Below, in pieces: positions 1 to 7,790 of a stretch of DNA of 22,500 nt; the stretch's first letter is position 1; every line of letters begins with the position of its first letter. The notes beneath the pieces were generated by a model that saw nothing but the letters and a program-made list of their open reading frames with translations, did not search any database and was not told the origin of the DNA. The stretch spans positions 285,001 to 307,500 of the forward strand of contig CAJNDS010002216.1 in NCBI GenBank assembly GCA_905221605.1, written 5' to 3'. The position numbers and the translations under genes were made by a program. This stretch comes from Symbiodinium natans (lineage: Eukaryota; Sar; Dinophyceae; Suessiales; Symbiodiniaceae).

Positions 1-270
1 CTCCCTAAACCCGAAAGTCTTATCCCTAAACTCCATACCCTAAAACCCAAAACCCAAAACTCAAGAAAGCCCGAAGACGACCTCAAGCCCCACCCTAAAC
101 CCGAAACCCTAAACCCTGAACCCTTTGAACCCTAGAAACCCTATGAATCCCAAAAATCCTGAACCCTAAACCCCAAATCCCCTAAAATCCTGAACCCTAA
201 ACCCCCAAATCCCCTAACATCCTGAACCCTAAACCCCAAAATCCCCTGAACCCCAAAGCCCAAAAACATC
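1..270 (+). repeat. Degenerate CCCTAAA tract
   Basis: About 270 bp of decayed CCCTAAA/CCCTGAA/CCCCAAA units with substitutions and slipped spacings, in which exact tandem copies are rare. It reads as an old interstitial telomere-type array rather than a chromosome end, because unique sequence and oppositely oriented arrays follow at once. No gene is visible in it. Confidence 0.8.
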
Positions 271-349
271 CTCGGGCTGGCACAGACCGGCTCTAAGGTC
301 CGAGCGCGGTGCCCTTTCCACCCGTTCGCACCTACCAGGGGCTGGGGTT

Positions 350-435
350 TATAAGGTTTAGGGTTTAGGGTTTAGGGTTTAGGTAGGGTTTAGGGGTCTA
401 TAGAGTTTAGGGTTTAGGGTTGAGGGATCACGGTT
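350..435 (-). repeat. Short TTTAGGG array
   Basis: About ten TTTAGGG-type units, some variant (TTTAGGTAGGG, GTCTATAGAG, GTTGAGGG). Orientation is opposite to the tract at 1-270. The preceding island, 270-349, is GC-rich and open on the minus strand but shows no recognisable motif. Confidence 0.85.
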
Positions 436-446
436 GAGGGTTAATT

Positions 447-551
447 AGGGGTGGACGGACAAAACGGGGCAAGCCGTTCACATGCTGGCACTTGACGTCA
501 TGACTTCAGCGGGGATGCTCATCTTCGAAGCCCACAACGCATGTACGCAGG
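447..551. CDS. Ambiguous exon candidate, readable on either strand
   Basis: This island between two arrays can be read two ways. On the plus strand, 447-551 is open from an AG (attag) to a GT donor (CGCAG|GTGCGA) and contains AVHMLALDVMTSAGMLIFEA, which is protein-like. On the minus strand, 522-478 starts after an AG (cgaag), reads MSIPAEVMTSSASM and stops at TGA. That could be the last coding exon of a minus-strand gene and is in phase 0, matching the end of the candidate at 1212-1286. I cannot choose between the strands from sequence alone. Confidence 0.35.
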
Positions 552-556
552 TGCGA

Positions 557-607
557 CCCTAAACCCTAAACCCTAAACCCTAAACCCTAAACCCTAAACC
601 CTAAACC
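557..607 (+). repeat. CCCTAAA array, 7 units
   Basis: Seven perfect CCCTAAA heptamers with sharp borders to unique sequence. A mixed unique stretch with a few degenerate units (720-775) follows. Confidence 0.95.
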
Positions 608-836
608 TGGTGGGGGTAGGGTTCGTTACGGCTCTCAGGTTTAGGTTTATTGTGGCGTTGGAGTCACTCCTACGTCGGCCCTGGCAGACTGAGGACCTTC
701 GAGAACAAAAACACACAAGGAACCCTAAACTAAGCCCCAAACCCTAAGCCCCAAATCCTAAACCCCAGGCGAACAAGAAGACACCGACCCTGCCCAGGCC
801 CCCTAAACTTGAACCCAGCCCCAAGATAGGCCCTGA

Positions 837-900
837 AATCGGAGGATTCCCTTATAGTAAGGACCCCAAGAAGGCATACTCCTAATTTTGGAAACCCCAT
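837..900 (+). repeat. Dispersed element, family A, partial copy
   Basis: The stretch with GGATTCCCTTATAGTAAGG, GGACCCCAAGAAGG and the end TTTTGGAAACCCC matches the right-hand part of the elements at 4937-5033 and 6966-7052. Only this half is seen. The left inverted end is missing, so it is a truncated copy. Confidence 0.6.
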
Positions 901-1054
901 ATTCATTGGCACAAGCATGCCAGCCCACATGCATGTCGTACATTAGCGTGCCTTCCGTAAGTGGGGAAGTTGACATGAAGCTCTGTTGAACTTCGAGCTG
1001 AGAAACCCAGATTGCTCAGGGATACAGTGTCTAGGTCCCAAGGATGAAGATCAC

Positions 1055-1162
1055 GGTTTAGGGTTTAGGGTTTAGGGTTTAGGGTTTAGGGTTTAGGGTT
1101 TAGGGTTTAGGGTTTAGGGTTTAGGGTTTAGGGTTTAGGGTTTAGGGTTTAGGGTTTAGGGG
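1055..1162 (-). repeat. TTTAGGG array, ~15 units
   Basis: Fifteen almost perfect heptamers, bordered on the right by GGGGTTAATAGG. The unique stretch to its left (905-1050) contains nothing I recognise. Confidence 0.95.
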
Positions 1163-1211
1163 GTTAATAGGAACCCCGTGCTAGCAGCTTTTGTGGACAA
1201 GGTAGTCTAGC

Positions 1212-1286
1212 CTGCTCGAACTTGGTCTTGAGCTTGTCCCGCGCGGCTTGGATTTCTGCGGAAACCTCCGCGCACAGCGCATCAGT
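1212..1286 (-). CDS. Probable exon, coiled-coil-like peptide
   Basis: On the minus strand the island between two arrays is open for 25 codons, from an AG acceptor (gcaag|ACTGAT) to a GC donor (GAGCAG|GCTAGA), in phase 0 at both ends. The peptide includes CAEVSAEIQAARDKLKTKF, an alternating charged and hydrophobic pattern typical of an alpha-helical coiled coil. Third codon positions are mostly G or C, as in the better-supported exons at 8-18 kb. An alternative acceptor six to nine bases upstream would add residues. The plus-strand reading gives a less protein-like composition. It may belong near the 3' end of the same minus-strand gene, but the exons linking it to 8037 were not found. Confidence 0.55.
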
Positions 1287-1446
1287 CTTGCTTTGCTTGA
1301 AATTTATAGAGTTTAGGGTTTAGGGCTACCGTTTCGGAATCCCAGAGAAGCCTGATATCTCTCGAAAGATGTACAGAACGAACTACGCAGCGACTCCGAT
1401 CTTGAACAAGACACGTGCTCCTTGCTTGAAACTACACTGTGCCTTT

Positions 1447-1566
1447 CCCTAAGGGTCCATGTACCTCATTATTTATATAAAATATACTTAGGCCCTGAAG
1501 TCCCGTATAGGAGGTAGTTTAAGGTCCCAAGTATTAAATAATAACTAGGTACATGGACCCTTAGGG
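1447..1566. mobile_element. Hairpin MITE, family C, copy 1
   Basis: A 120-bp element that is almost entirely one imperfect palindrome. It begins CCCTAAGGGTCCATGTACCT and ends with the reverse complement, with arms of about 55 bp. A second copy lies at 17820-17928. The right end merges directly into the TTTAGGG array at 1561, so the terminal CCCTAA of the inverted repeat is itself a telomere-type unit. The left flank (GCCTTTCCC) also matches the right flank of copy 2 (GGGAAAGGC), so the element may be slightly longer on that side. It has no coding capacity, as expected for a non-autonomous element. Confidence 0.85.
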
Positions 1567-1621
1567 TTTAGGGTTTAGGGTTTAGGGTTTAGGGTTTAGG
1601 GTTTAGGGTTTAGGGTTTAGG
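1561..1621 (-). repeat. TTTAGGG array, ~8.5 units
   Basis: Perfect heptamers starting inside the terminal repeat of the element at 1447-1566. Degenerate CCCTAAA-like and TTTAGGG-like pieces follow to about 1780. Confidence 0.95.
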
Positions 1622-1757
1622 CTGACTTTTGCGGCGGTCTCCTTCTCTGAACACCCAAAGCCCCTAAAGCCTGAACCCGAAAGCCTAACGCCCGTGAACC
1701 CTAACCACTCCTCCCTCATCATATTCATCCCCCCGGTTTAGGGTTTAGGGTTTACGG

Positions 1758-1776
1758 GGTTTATAGGGTTTATAGG
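1758..1776 (+). repeat. 19-bp direct repeat, left copy
   Basis: GGTTTATAGGGTTTATAGG occurs here and again at 2683-2701, bracketing about 906 bp that contain the C-rich minisatellite. It could be a target-site duplication or two related telomere variants. The TTTATAGGG unit occurs elsewhere in the window, so the pairing may be chance. Confidence 0.6.
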
Positions 1777-1980
1777 AGGCGGGGTCGTAACCGCAATAAG
1801 GACCCATTTTTTTAACCACAACAAGGAATCACTTAACCATGATAAGGATTTGTGCCTCAGTGCATAATAGCCACAATGCCGGTGACCCTTCAACTACCCA
1901 CAAAACGCCCCCGAAACCATTCTAAGGCCCAACCCCAAGCCCTAAAACGTAGCCCCCGGCCCGCACGGGAGTGGTCCTCC

Positions 1981-2528
1981 CAAAGCTCCAAAACCAGGGT
2001 CTTTCCGTCACTGCCGGCGCACCCCCGCCCCCCCCCAGGCCTGCACGGGGGGTCACGAAAAGGCCTGAGAATTGAGGTTTCAAAGCTCCAAAACCAGGGC
2101 CTTTCTGTCACTGCCGGTGCCCCCCGCCCCCCCGCACGGGAGTGACAAAAAAGCCTGAGAATTGAGGATTTGGCTCCCAAAGCTCCAAAACCAGCATCTT
2201 CTGCCCCCCCTCCCAGGCCCGCACTAGTGATAAAAAGGCCTGAGAATTGAGGTTTGGGGCCTCCAAAGCTCCCAAAACCAGGGTCTTTCTGCCCTGCCGG
2301 TGCCCCCCGCCCCCCCCCCCCCCCGCAAATACCCCACGAGTGACAAAAAGGCCTGAGAATTGAGGTTTTGGGGTTCCAAAGCTCCAAAACCAGCATCTTT
2401 CTCACTGCCGTGCCCACCCCCCCCCCCCCAGGCCCGCACGTGACAAAAAGGCCTGAGAATTGAGGTTTTGGGCATCCCAAAGCTCCAAAACCATCTTTCC
2501 GTCACTGCCGGTGCCCCCGCCCCCCCCA
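1981..2528 (+). repeat. C-rich minisatellite, ~100-bp unit, 5.5 copies
   Basis: Units start at 1981, 2081, 2178, 2264, 2377 and 2478 (the last partial), with lengths of 100, 97, 86, 113 and 101 bp. Each has CAAAGCTCCAAAACCAG, CTTTC..TCACTGCCGGTGC, a homopolymeric C tract of 6 to 16 bases, GCACG, and GGCCTGAGAATTGAGGTTT. Length differences lie mainly in the C tract and nearby deletions. Long open frames across it on both strands (for example minus strand 2480-1890) arise from the repeat and are not genes. The C tracts alternating with G-poor sequence could form i-motif or G-quadruplex structures. Confidence 0.9.
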
Positions 2529-2680
2529 TTTGAAGCTCTTGGCCTCATTTGGGACTGAATTGAAGCTCTTGTGCCTCACTCGAAGCCCTAAACCACTATC
2601 GTGCCAACCCTAAACCACTATCATTGTTAAAGAAACCCTTGTCATTGTAAAAACATTCTTTTCATGGTTAGAACCCCTAC
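2529..2680. repeat. Flank with short direct repeats and partial inverted similarity to 1808-1857
   Basis: TTGAAGCTCTTG..GCCTCA occurs twice (about 2531 and 2560), and AACCACTATC twice. Reading 2600-2660 in reverse complement gives TTTTTACAATGACAAGGG followed by TTTAACAATGATA, resembling TTTTTTAACCACAACAAGG and TTAACCATGATAAGG at 1808-1850. The minisatellite may therefore sit between divergent inverted arms. Confidence 0.45.
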
Positions 2681-2682
2681 TC

Positions 2683-2701
2683 GGTTTATAGGGTTTATAG
2701 G
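2683..2701 (+). repeat. 19-bp direct repeat, right copy
   Basis: Second copy of the 19-mer at 1758-1776, identical and in the same orientation. Confidence 0.6.
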
Positions 2702-2875
2702 GTGGGAAAGGTTCGAATCGAGGGGGAGGGGATGAAACAAAAAAGAACATCCGTAGGCCCCAATGCCGATGCCTCGACGGCCGGCATGGTGGGCAAAGCG
2801 CGCGTTACGCTGCTACGTGGCTGCTACGTGGCTGCAGATGCCAGATATCGGATTCGGGGTCTACACTCGGGGGAA
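2702..2875. other. Unique GC-rich island, no assigned gene
   Basis: Open on the plus strand for 64 codons from 2702, and partly open on the minus strand. It contains an 11-bp tandem duplication (CTGCTACGTGG twice, about 2810-2831). The peptides in either direction resemble nothing I know, and no confident splice signals frame them. Confidence 0.3.
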
Positions 2876-2937
2876 ACCCTAAACCCTAAACCCTAAACGC
2901 CAAACCCCAAACCCTAAACCCTATGCCCTAAACCCTA
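2876..2937 (+). repeat. CCCTAAA array with variants
   Basis: About nine units, including CGCCAAA, CCCCAAA and CCCTATG variants. The unique stretch that follows (2938-3150) has overlapping plus-strand frames and one open minus-strand frame, none convincing. Confidence 0.85.
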
Positions 2938-3151
2938 ATTGCTGGGTGTTGAAGGAGATTGGGAACGCGGAGCTTCATTCCAGGCTTATGGGGTCGAACA
3001 GGACTCCGGATCTTTGGGGTTGAGGCTTGCCCAAGGCATGTACCTCGCCCCCCGTGTCGTCGCATTTGCATGGAAGGGAGCTCCAAAGGACAGTCTTGGG
3101 TTCCTAACCCTGAAACCCCTAAACCCGAATCGTGGTGTTGTTTTCGAAGGT

Positions 3152-3235
3152 CCCCTAAACCCTAAACCCTAAACCGTAAACCCTAAACCCCAAACCCTAA
3201 ACCCTAAACCCTAAACCCTAAACCCTAAACCCTAA
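3152..3235 (+). repeat. CCCTAAA array, ~12 units
   Basis: Mostly perfect heptamers with two single-base variants (CCGTAAA, CCCCAAA). Confidence 0.95.
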
Positions 3236-3236
3236 T

Positions 3237-3336
3237 CGATTCCCTTCGGGTACGAAGAGCCCGAAGCCCTGAAATTCAAAAAGGAGCTTGTGAAGCAACG
3301 CGATGTTCATGCGTCCTTGTTTGTTAGACATTCGAC
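3237..3336. CDS. Ambiguous exon candidate, readable on either strand
   Basis: This short island between opposite arrays is open on both strands. The plus strand reads GYEEPEALKFKKELVKQRD, ending near a GTTAG donor-like site. The minus strand reads MNIALLHKLLFEFQ, then an internal AG acceptor (atttcag), then GFGLFVPEGN. Both look protein-like. The minus strand agrees with the neighbouring gene direction. Confidence 0.35.
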
Positions 3337-3341
3337 TATTG

Positions 3342-3380
3342 GGGTTTTTAGGGTTTAGGGTTTAGGGTTTTGGGTTGAGG
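3342..3380 (-). repeat. TTTAGGG array, short
   Basis: About four units, starting TTTTTAGGG and ending in TTTTGGGTTGAGGG. The next 230 bp (3381-3612) are unique and AT-richer, with no recognisable gene. Confidence 0.85.
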
Positions 3381-3613
3381 GTGTCGTGTAGCCTGGGTGT
3401 GGGAGGTCTGGTAGCTGCCATGAACCCTGAGCTTGCTCAAGTCCTTGCCAAGTCCTTGTTTGGGAATACCCCTAATCTACTATTTGCTTCAGAACCCACC
3501 CAAAACATACAAAAGAAACAACAAACCCCTAGATTGCCCTAGTAAGGAAGATTCATTTGTTTCAACTTTTTTTCGGTCGTTCTTAAGAAAACAGTAGCAA
3601 TTCATAGTGAGAG

Positions 3614-3643
3614 ACCCTAAACCCTAAACCCTAAACCCTAAAC
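3614..3643 (+). repeat. CCCTAAA array, 4 units
   Basis: Four perfect heptamers. The island to 3732 has no assignable feature. Confidence 0.9.
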
Positions 3644-3734
3644 CTCCAGGTTAAAGTAAACTCGGTGCTGGGGCGAGAGTCCTAGGGCGCAATCGGGAGC
3701 CAAGGCCTCGATCGTTTGTATTTGTAAGGGGCCC

Positions 3735-3800
3735 CAACCCTAAACCCTAAACCCTAAATCCTAAACCCTAAACCCTATATAAACCCTCAACCCTAAAGCC
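3735..3800 (+). repeat. CCCTAAA array, ~8 units, variants
   Basis: Heptamers with CCTTAAG and TATAAA variants. An AT-rich stretch follows (3880-4030) with a 7-bp perfect stem CGGCACC...GGTGCCG (about 3886-3915) and the small palindrome GGTCC..GGACC near 3930. No gene is seen there. Confidence 0.85.
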
Positions 3801-4056
3801 CTTAAGCCCCTGAACCAGTTCAGGGTTCCAAGCTCCCTTTCCGCTCGAAGAGGAGTCGGGTTTTGCGCCAGGCTTTCATCCCTTTTGCGGCACCCTGAAA
3901 ATTAGGATTAGGTGCCGTATTATGAATAGGGGTCCTAAAAAGGGACCATAATTTTGACAACCACCCATATTAAACAATAAGGCCACCCGGCTGCTTTTTT
4001 TCAGGGAACCTTGAACCAAAAAAAAAGATACCCAACCCAACACGGACAGTTGGCAG

Positions 4057-4098
4057 CTGTTTGCTTTCGCGATGCGGGGGAGCTCGAAGCTTCTGATG
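4057..4098. CDS. Ambiguous small exon candidate
   Basis: On the plus strand an AG (gttggcag) precedes 14 codons reading LFAFAMRGSSKLLM, followed by a canonical donor GTAAGC. The same sequence on the minus strand has an acceptor (cttaccatcag) followed by KLRAPPHRESKQ. The plus-strand signals look better, but the main gene model is on the minus strand. Confidence 0.3.
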
Positions 4099-4299
4099 GT
4101 AAGCTTCTTAGGGATTTCTGGCTTTAGGGACTCTGGGCGGCACAGTAGAGTCTTCGGGTTTGGGCTTTAAGGGTCCCTTGAAACCCTGAAGTCCAATCCA
4201 TTGGCTTTTACTACGCTAACACCTTAGTGTGGCCTCATGCAATCACAAGGCCGGATTGTGCTCGAAAAGGGTCGGCTGGAAGGTTCAAGGTTTCGGGGG

Positions 4300-4325
4300 T
4301 TTAGGGTTTAGGGTTTAGGGTTGAG
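4300..4325 (-). repeat. TTTAGGG array, short
   Basis: Three to four units with a GTTGAGGG variant. Confidence 0.85.
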
Positions 4326-4344
4326 GGATTAGGGTTTCGGCTGC

Positions 4345-4384
4345 AAGAGATTTCGGCGTCCACCCACATCAACGTGGGCGCTCG
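4345..4384 (-). CDS. Possible exon
   Basis: On the minus strand, between an AG (catgtag|CGAGCG) and a GC donor (ATCTCTT|GCAGCC), the 40 bp read RAPTLMWVDAEIS with mostly G or C third positions. It enters in phase 0 and leaves in phase 1. Its style matches the exons further upstream. It cannot be joined directly to 8037 by motif, though the entry phase would allow it. Confidence 0.4.
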
Positions 4385-4460
4385 CTACATGTTGAAATGA
4401 TTTCCTCAGCCTGCCAGTGCAACATCCGCCGGGCACTGAAATCTGAAAGCCTCACGGGGC

Positions 4461-4550
4461 TGGCCCCTTAAACCTTCTGAATTTTGTTCCAAGATATGAT
4501 CCTCTTAAACCCAAGTAGGCGAAATTTGCAATGTCCCACAAGCCTACCCA
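4461..4550 (+). repeat. Dispersed element, family B, copy 1
   Basis: Shares TGGCCC-CTTAAA, GATATGATCCTCTTAAACCC, AAATGTCCCA and GCCTA in that order with copies at 6875-6959, 13790-13890 and, split by an array, 13020-13220. No obvious terminal inverted repeats and no coding capacity. Confidence 0.75.
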
Positions 4551-4750
4551 GCCTCCGTTTGGGGCTTACTAAGGGTTCTACCCCTGGCCGGAGCTTGCAC
4601 CCGCAAGCTGTCGAAGCAGCAAGGCCCCACATAAAAATCAGGGCCCCTGCCGCGCATTCCGACGCTGTCAGCACCAGGCTCCATAAAGCCGACTGTAACC
4701 CCCCAAAGCTTGCAGAATTTAAGACCCTAAGATCCTAAAATACCCTAAAT

Positions 4751-4888
4751 ACCCTGCCTAAATCCCTAAACCCTGCAAGTTTCCAAGCCCTAAGCCCACA
4801 ATCAAACTCCCCAAGAAGCCCCAAGGCCCTGAGTTTGGGGGTGAGGAGCTCAGATTGGCCCTAGATCGTGAAAGGGGATGTGAGGCTT
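4751..4888 (+). repeat. Direct segmental duplication, copy 1
   Basis: CCTAAATCCCTAAACC, AGCCC.TAGCCCA, AAGGCC.CTGAG, GGTGAGGAGCTC.GATTGG and GAAAGGGG.T.TGAGG occur in the same order at 5340-5457, about 570-590 bp downstream. This copy has an extra block of about 19 bp (near 4800-4820). Confidence 0.8.
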
Positions 4889-4936
4889 CTTTCCTGGGCT
4901 CATCAGTTCCATCGCCGTTCAGGGTTTGGGATGTGG

Positions 4937-5033
4937 GGGTTTACGAAAGAAGGGACACCTAACATAGTCCCCCAAATAGTAGGATTCCCTTTTCATAAGG
5001 ACCCCAATAAGGTACCCTTATTTTCGGAAACCC
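4937..5033. mobile_element. MITE-like element, family A, complete copy
   Basis: A 97-bp element whose ends GGGTTTACGAAAGAAGGGAC and (reverse complement of the right end) GGGTTTCCGAAAATAAGGGT are imperfect terminal inverted repeats of about 24 bp. Related sequences lie at 6966-7052 and, truncated, at 837-900. No target-site duplication is obvious. A 60-codon frame crossing it (4868-5050) is incidental. Confidence 0.7.
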
Positions 5034-5154
5034 GGATTTGGCCCCTTTAGGCAACACGCACGTGTAGTCGGTGCTGTCTCGGTGGCCCTAAGAGGAGATC
5101 CTCAAGAGACCAAAAAAAGCCGCCGGATATTTAAGGACTGCCAAAAGCACCCGC

Positions 5155-5262
5155 CCTAAATCCTCAACCCTCAACTCCGCAAACCCTAAAACCCTTAAAA
5201 CCCTATAAACCCCTAACCCTAAAACCCTAACCGCCTAAACCCCAAGCCCTAAACCCCGATTT
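5155..5262 (+). repeat. Degenerate CCCTAAA tract
   Basis: About fourteen units with frequent length variants (CCCTAAAA, CCTATAAA, CCCTCAA). Confidence 0.8.
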
Positions 5263-5339
5263 CCACCTTGAGCTCTTTGAACCTGGCTTTTCAGGGATCT
5301 CCCTTGAAACCATATGACGAGGAGATCTTCTCCCAAATG

Positions 5340-5457
5340 CCCTAAATCCCTAAACCTTACAAACCTCCCAAAGCCCTTAGCCCACCCCCAAGGCCCCTGA
5401 GATTGGAGGTGAGGAGCTCGGATTGGAGCTTAGATTGTGAAAGGGGTTTTGAGGATC
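5340..5457 (+). repeat. Direct segmental duplication, copy 2
   Basis: Second copy of the segment at 4751-4888. It retains the same order of short blocks and lacks the extra internal block. Confidence 0.8.
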
Positions 5458-5502
5458 TCCCATCCAACGGACTGCGGCAAGCCACCAGGGCCCACCTGGG
5501 TT

Positions 5503-5545
5503 TGAGGTTTAGGGTTTAGGGTTTAGGGTTTCGGGTTTAGGGCGA
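5503..5545 (-). repeat. TTTAGGG array, short
   Basis: About five units with a TTTCGGG variant. The stretch to 5820 is degenerate TTTAGGG-like and otherwise featureless. Confidence 0.85.
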
Positions 5546-5820
5546 ACGGTTGCTCTTGGGTTGCTTATAGGGCTTACAGGGCTTGCAGGGTTTCTAGTAT
5601 GTAGGCTTACATGCTTCCAGGGTTTACAAGGTAAGAAGGTTTAGGTTCGAGAAAGCTTCGGGGTTGAGATTGTAGGGGTTGGGGGCATTCAGGTTTCAAG
5701 ATTTGCTAAGTCTCGTCAAGAGTTGAGGGCAACTTGGACTTGAACTCTACGAAAATCCTAGACCCTGGAGAGTTGAGGGTTTCCGGCTCCCAAGGCCCTA
5801 AACCCTAACCCCCTCCCCAA

Positions 5821-6530
5821 CTATGGGGGCCAGTCGTTAGCAGGCCACCGGCAGGGGCCTGCGGACCCGTAGGCGAAGGCCGGCAAGCGAGCCGTGCATG
5901 GGCCACACTGCAGCCGATAGCCCCAAGCCCTGCATATTTCGCTCCGAGTCCAGGGCCAAAAAAAGACCAACAACGCAACTTTTTGCTTCAGGAGGGCAGC
6001 AAAATCCCAAATCAAGCTTTTGCCGCAAGGCCCAGCTCCTGCCTGTCTAGGTCCACTTTTGCCGACGCTGGGCACAAAGGCAGGGGCCTGTATTGACAGG
6101 TAGCCAAAGCCCAAATCAAGTTTTTTTTTTGCTAGGAGCCCCCCAGGGCCCCATTTTTGCTTCCGAAGGCCTCTCAGACGGGTTTTGCTTGTCTAGTGGC
6201 GGCCATAAAACTGTTTCGAAGGCCTTTCCAGGATGGGCGCTTATACCCTGTAATCCCTTAAAAAGGCACTTTGTAGGGTTCATGATGGGGATTATGAGGC
6301 CTACTAGCCCATCCTGGTTGAAGGGCAGGTTTTGTCTGTCAAGGGCCTCGAATGGGAGACCTGCCAAAACCATTTTCCCCCCTTGCCCCTTGCTAGGGGG
6401 TTGGGGGATAGATGACCCTAAATTCGTCAAGGTTTTAACAATTTGTGTGGGCGGGCGAACACTTCAGCCAATAAGCCGGACCCCAACCAAAGAATGTGGT
6501 GGTCTCAGCGTACACCAGCGAACACCCTAA
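5821..6530. other. 710-bp array-free segment with internal repeats, no assigned gene
   Basis: GGCAGGGGCCTG recurs at about 5851 and 6081, and CCCAAATCAAG recurs at about 6008 and 6111, hinting at an internal duplication with a spacing of 100-230 bp. A 145-codon frame (plus, 6093-6530) and a 104-codon frame (minus, 6430-6116) overlap. Neither shows a known motif or splice-like framing. The minus strand at 5945-5835 is open and ends GSLAGLRLRVRRPLPVAC before TAA, which could be an exon. Treat the segment as intron or intergenic sequence unless transcript data say otherwise. Confidence 0.4.
6228..6317. mobile_element. Inverted-repeat element, single copy
   Basis: A perfect 11-bp terminal inverted repeat (CCAGGATGGGC and GCCCATCCTGG) flanks 68 bp. 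Just inside, TGTAATCCC and the reverse complement of GGGGATTATGAGG extend the pairing imperfectly, so the 90 bp could form a hairpin. No second copy is seen in the window. Confidence 0.5.
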
Positions 6531-6649
6531 ACCCTAAGCACATCTAAACCCTAAACCCCAAGAGCAAAGACCAGCCAGGCGGCCCTGCACCCTCAATCGA
6601 CACCACTGGGCATGAGCTGAACTATACGAGATTTCCAGGGACCTGCGAA

Positions 6650-6738
6650 TTGGAGTTTAGGGTTGAGGGTTCGGGTTTAGGGTTTAGGGCTCAGGGCTTA
6701 GGGCTTAGGGCTTAAGGTTTAGGGTTCAGGGTTTGAGC
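6650..6738 (-). repeat. Degenerate TTTAGGG tract
   Basis: About twelve units with GGGCTTA, GGGTTGA and GGGTTCA variants. The 6740-6870 island is open on the minus strand, but no family motif is seen. Confidence 0.85.
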
Positions 6739-6874
6739 CCTTGGAATGTACCAGTGCGAGAATTGCACTAGCAAGTTGCTAGGATGGCCATGTGAGCAAC
6801 GCACCCTTGCAGCAATGCGCAAGAGGCGGCTATGACACGAACTCATGCGCTCTCTTGGGAAATAGAGACTAGGA

Positions 6875-6959
6875 TGGCCCTTAAACTCCGCTTTTTTTTC
6901 CGAATATGACCCTCTTAAACCCAATAAGGGAAAGTACAAAATGTCCCAAGGGCCTACCG
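6875..6959 (+). repeat. Dispersed element, family B, copy 2
   Basis: TGGCCCTTAAA, GAATATGACCCTCTTAAACC, CAATAAGGGAAA, AAAATGTCCCAAGGGCCTA. It abuts a family A copy immediately downstream. Confidence 0.8.
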
Positions 6960-6965
6960 AGGCCG

Positions 6966-7052
6966 GGGTACCCTTAATATACCCCAAAATAGTGTCATCT
7001 CCATTATTGGAACCCCCCACAAAAGGATACCCCTATTTTCGTAAACCCCCAT
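6966..7052 (+). repeat. Dispersed element, family A, copy 2
   Basis: CCCCAAAATAGTG, a middle ATTATTGGAACCCC and the end GGATACCCCTATTTTCG.AAACCCCC match the family A copies. The left inverted end present at 4937 is not recognisable here, so this copy is decayed or truncated by the neighbouring family B element. Confidence 0.65.
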
Positions 7053-7130
7053 GGCTTGGTGTTCTTTTGGGCAGGCCTTGAGAGCAATTCGCACTGCGTC
7101 GCCAGGCTTGAAGCTGTCGTCCTTCGTGTG

Positions 7131-7323
7131 GTCAGATCATCATGGATTCCCCTACTACCCCCCTGTGTACGAACCACCCCCCCCCCCCCCGGTTCCCCCC
7201 CATTACTAAGGGTTTTAAGGGATAATGAAAGTCAATAAGGTCGTTCAAGCGAGGACCTAGGCGGGGGGGGCGGGGGGAGTAGTAGGGAGGGGGGTTTGTA
7301 GGGGAATGCATGAGATCAGGTCT
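7131..7323. mobile_element. Inverted-repeat element with C/G homopolymer arms
   Basis: Left end GTCAGATCATCATGGATTCC and right end (reverse complement) GACCTGATCTCATGCATTCC begin imperfect inverted repeats of about 45 bp. These continue as CCCTACTACCCCCC, with C runs on the left and G runs on the right. The core (about 7205-7255) is AT-richer. It could form a hairpin with C14 facing G-rich sequence. Another C-rich block (7345-7380) follows outside it. Confidence 0.65.
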
Positions 7324-7689
7324 CTAAAAAAAAGGACATCCTCTTGTACCCCCCTGTTGTACCCCCCCCCTTTCCCCCACATGAAAGATGCCCTTATCCC
7401 AACGAGTGACCTTCCTTGGAGAACAGACCATGTCGGGAACAAGGATACTGTCAGGGGATTCAGACTCAGGGTGTGGGGTGTATGGCTTACGATGAGTGTG
7501 AGGAGTAAAACTTAGGGCTTTGTTTGGGGTCCAAGGCCCCTGCGGGGAGTTTTCAGGGTCTTTTGGCTTCAAGGGTCATCCTGGCTGCAGCCCCAACCTC
7601 ACCAAAGCCCCTACAGTGAGGACCGCTCGGAGAACGCCAGAACAAGTCCTAAAAAGCCTCAATCCGCAACATGCTTTAAAAGCCTTCAG

Positions 7690-7790
7690 TTGGGATGTAC
7701 CCCCTCATACTAACAGTCCTGAATAGGGATGAGAGTACCCCCTATTGTAATCCCTATTAGGGACTGTTAGTATAAGGGAGAACGTCCCAA
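7690..7790. mobile_element. Hairpin MITE, family D, copy 1
   Basis: A 101-bp element with terminal inverted repeats of about 40 bp, starting TTGGGATGTACCCCCTCATA and containing CTAACAGTCC and AATAGGGAT on both arms. A second copy lies at 10058-10148. Non-coding. Confidence 0.85.

Noticed and set aside
1-607. A true chromosome end (telomere)
   Set aside because: The units are heavily decayed, orientation reverses within a few hundred bases, and similar arrays occur throughout the window.
1890-2480. 196-codon minus-strand open frame
   Set aside because: It lies across the 100-bp C-rich minisatellite and its peptide is a low-complexity Gly/Pro repeat. Several frames on both strands stay open for the same reason.
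2708-2726. tRNA T-arm-like GGTTCGAATC
   Set aside because: The bases on either side of the loop do not pair, and no acceptor, D or anticodon arms are found upstream.
6093-6530. 145-codon plus-strand gene
   Set aside because: No motif, a 104-codon frame on the other strand, and internal repeats and an inverted-repeat element within it.
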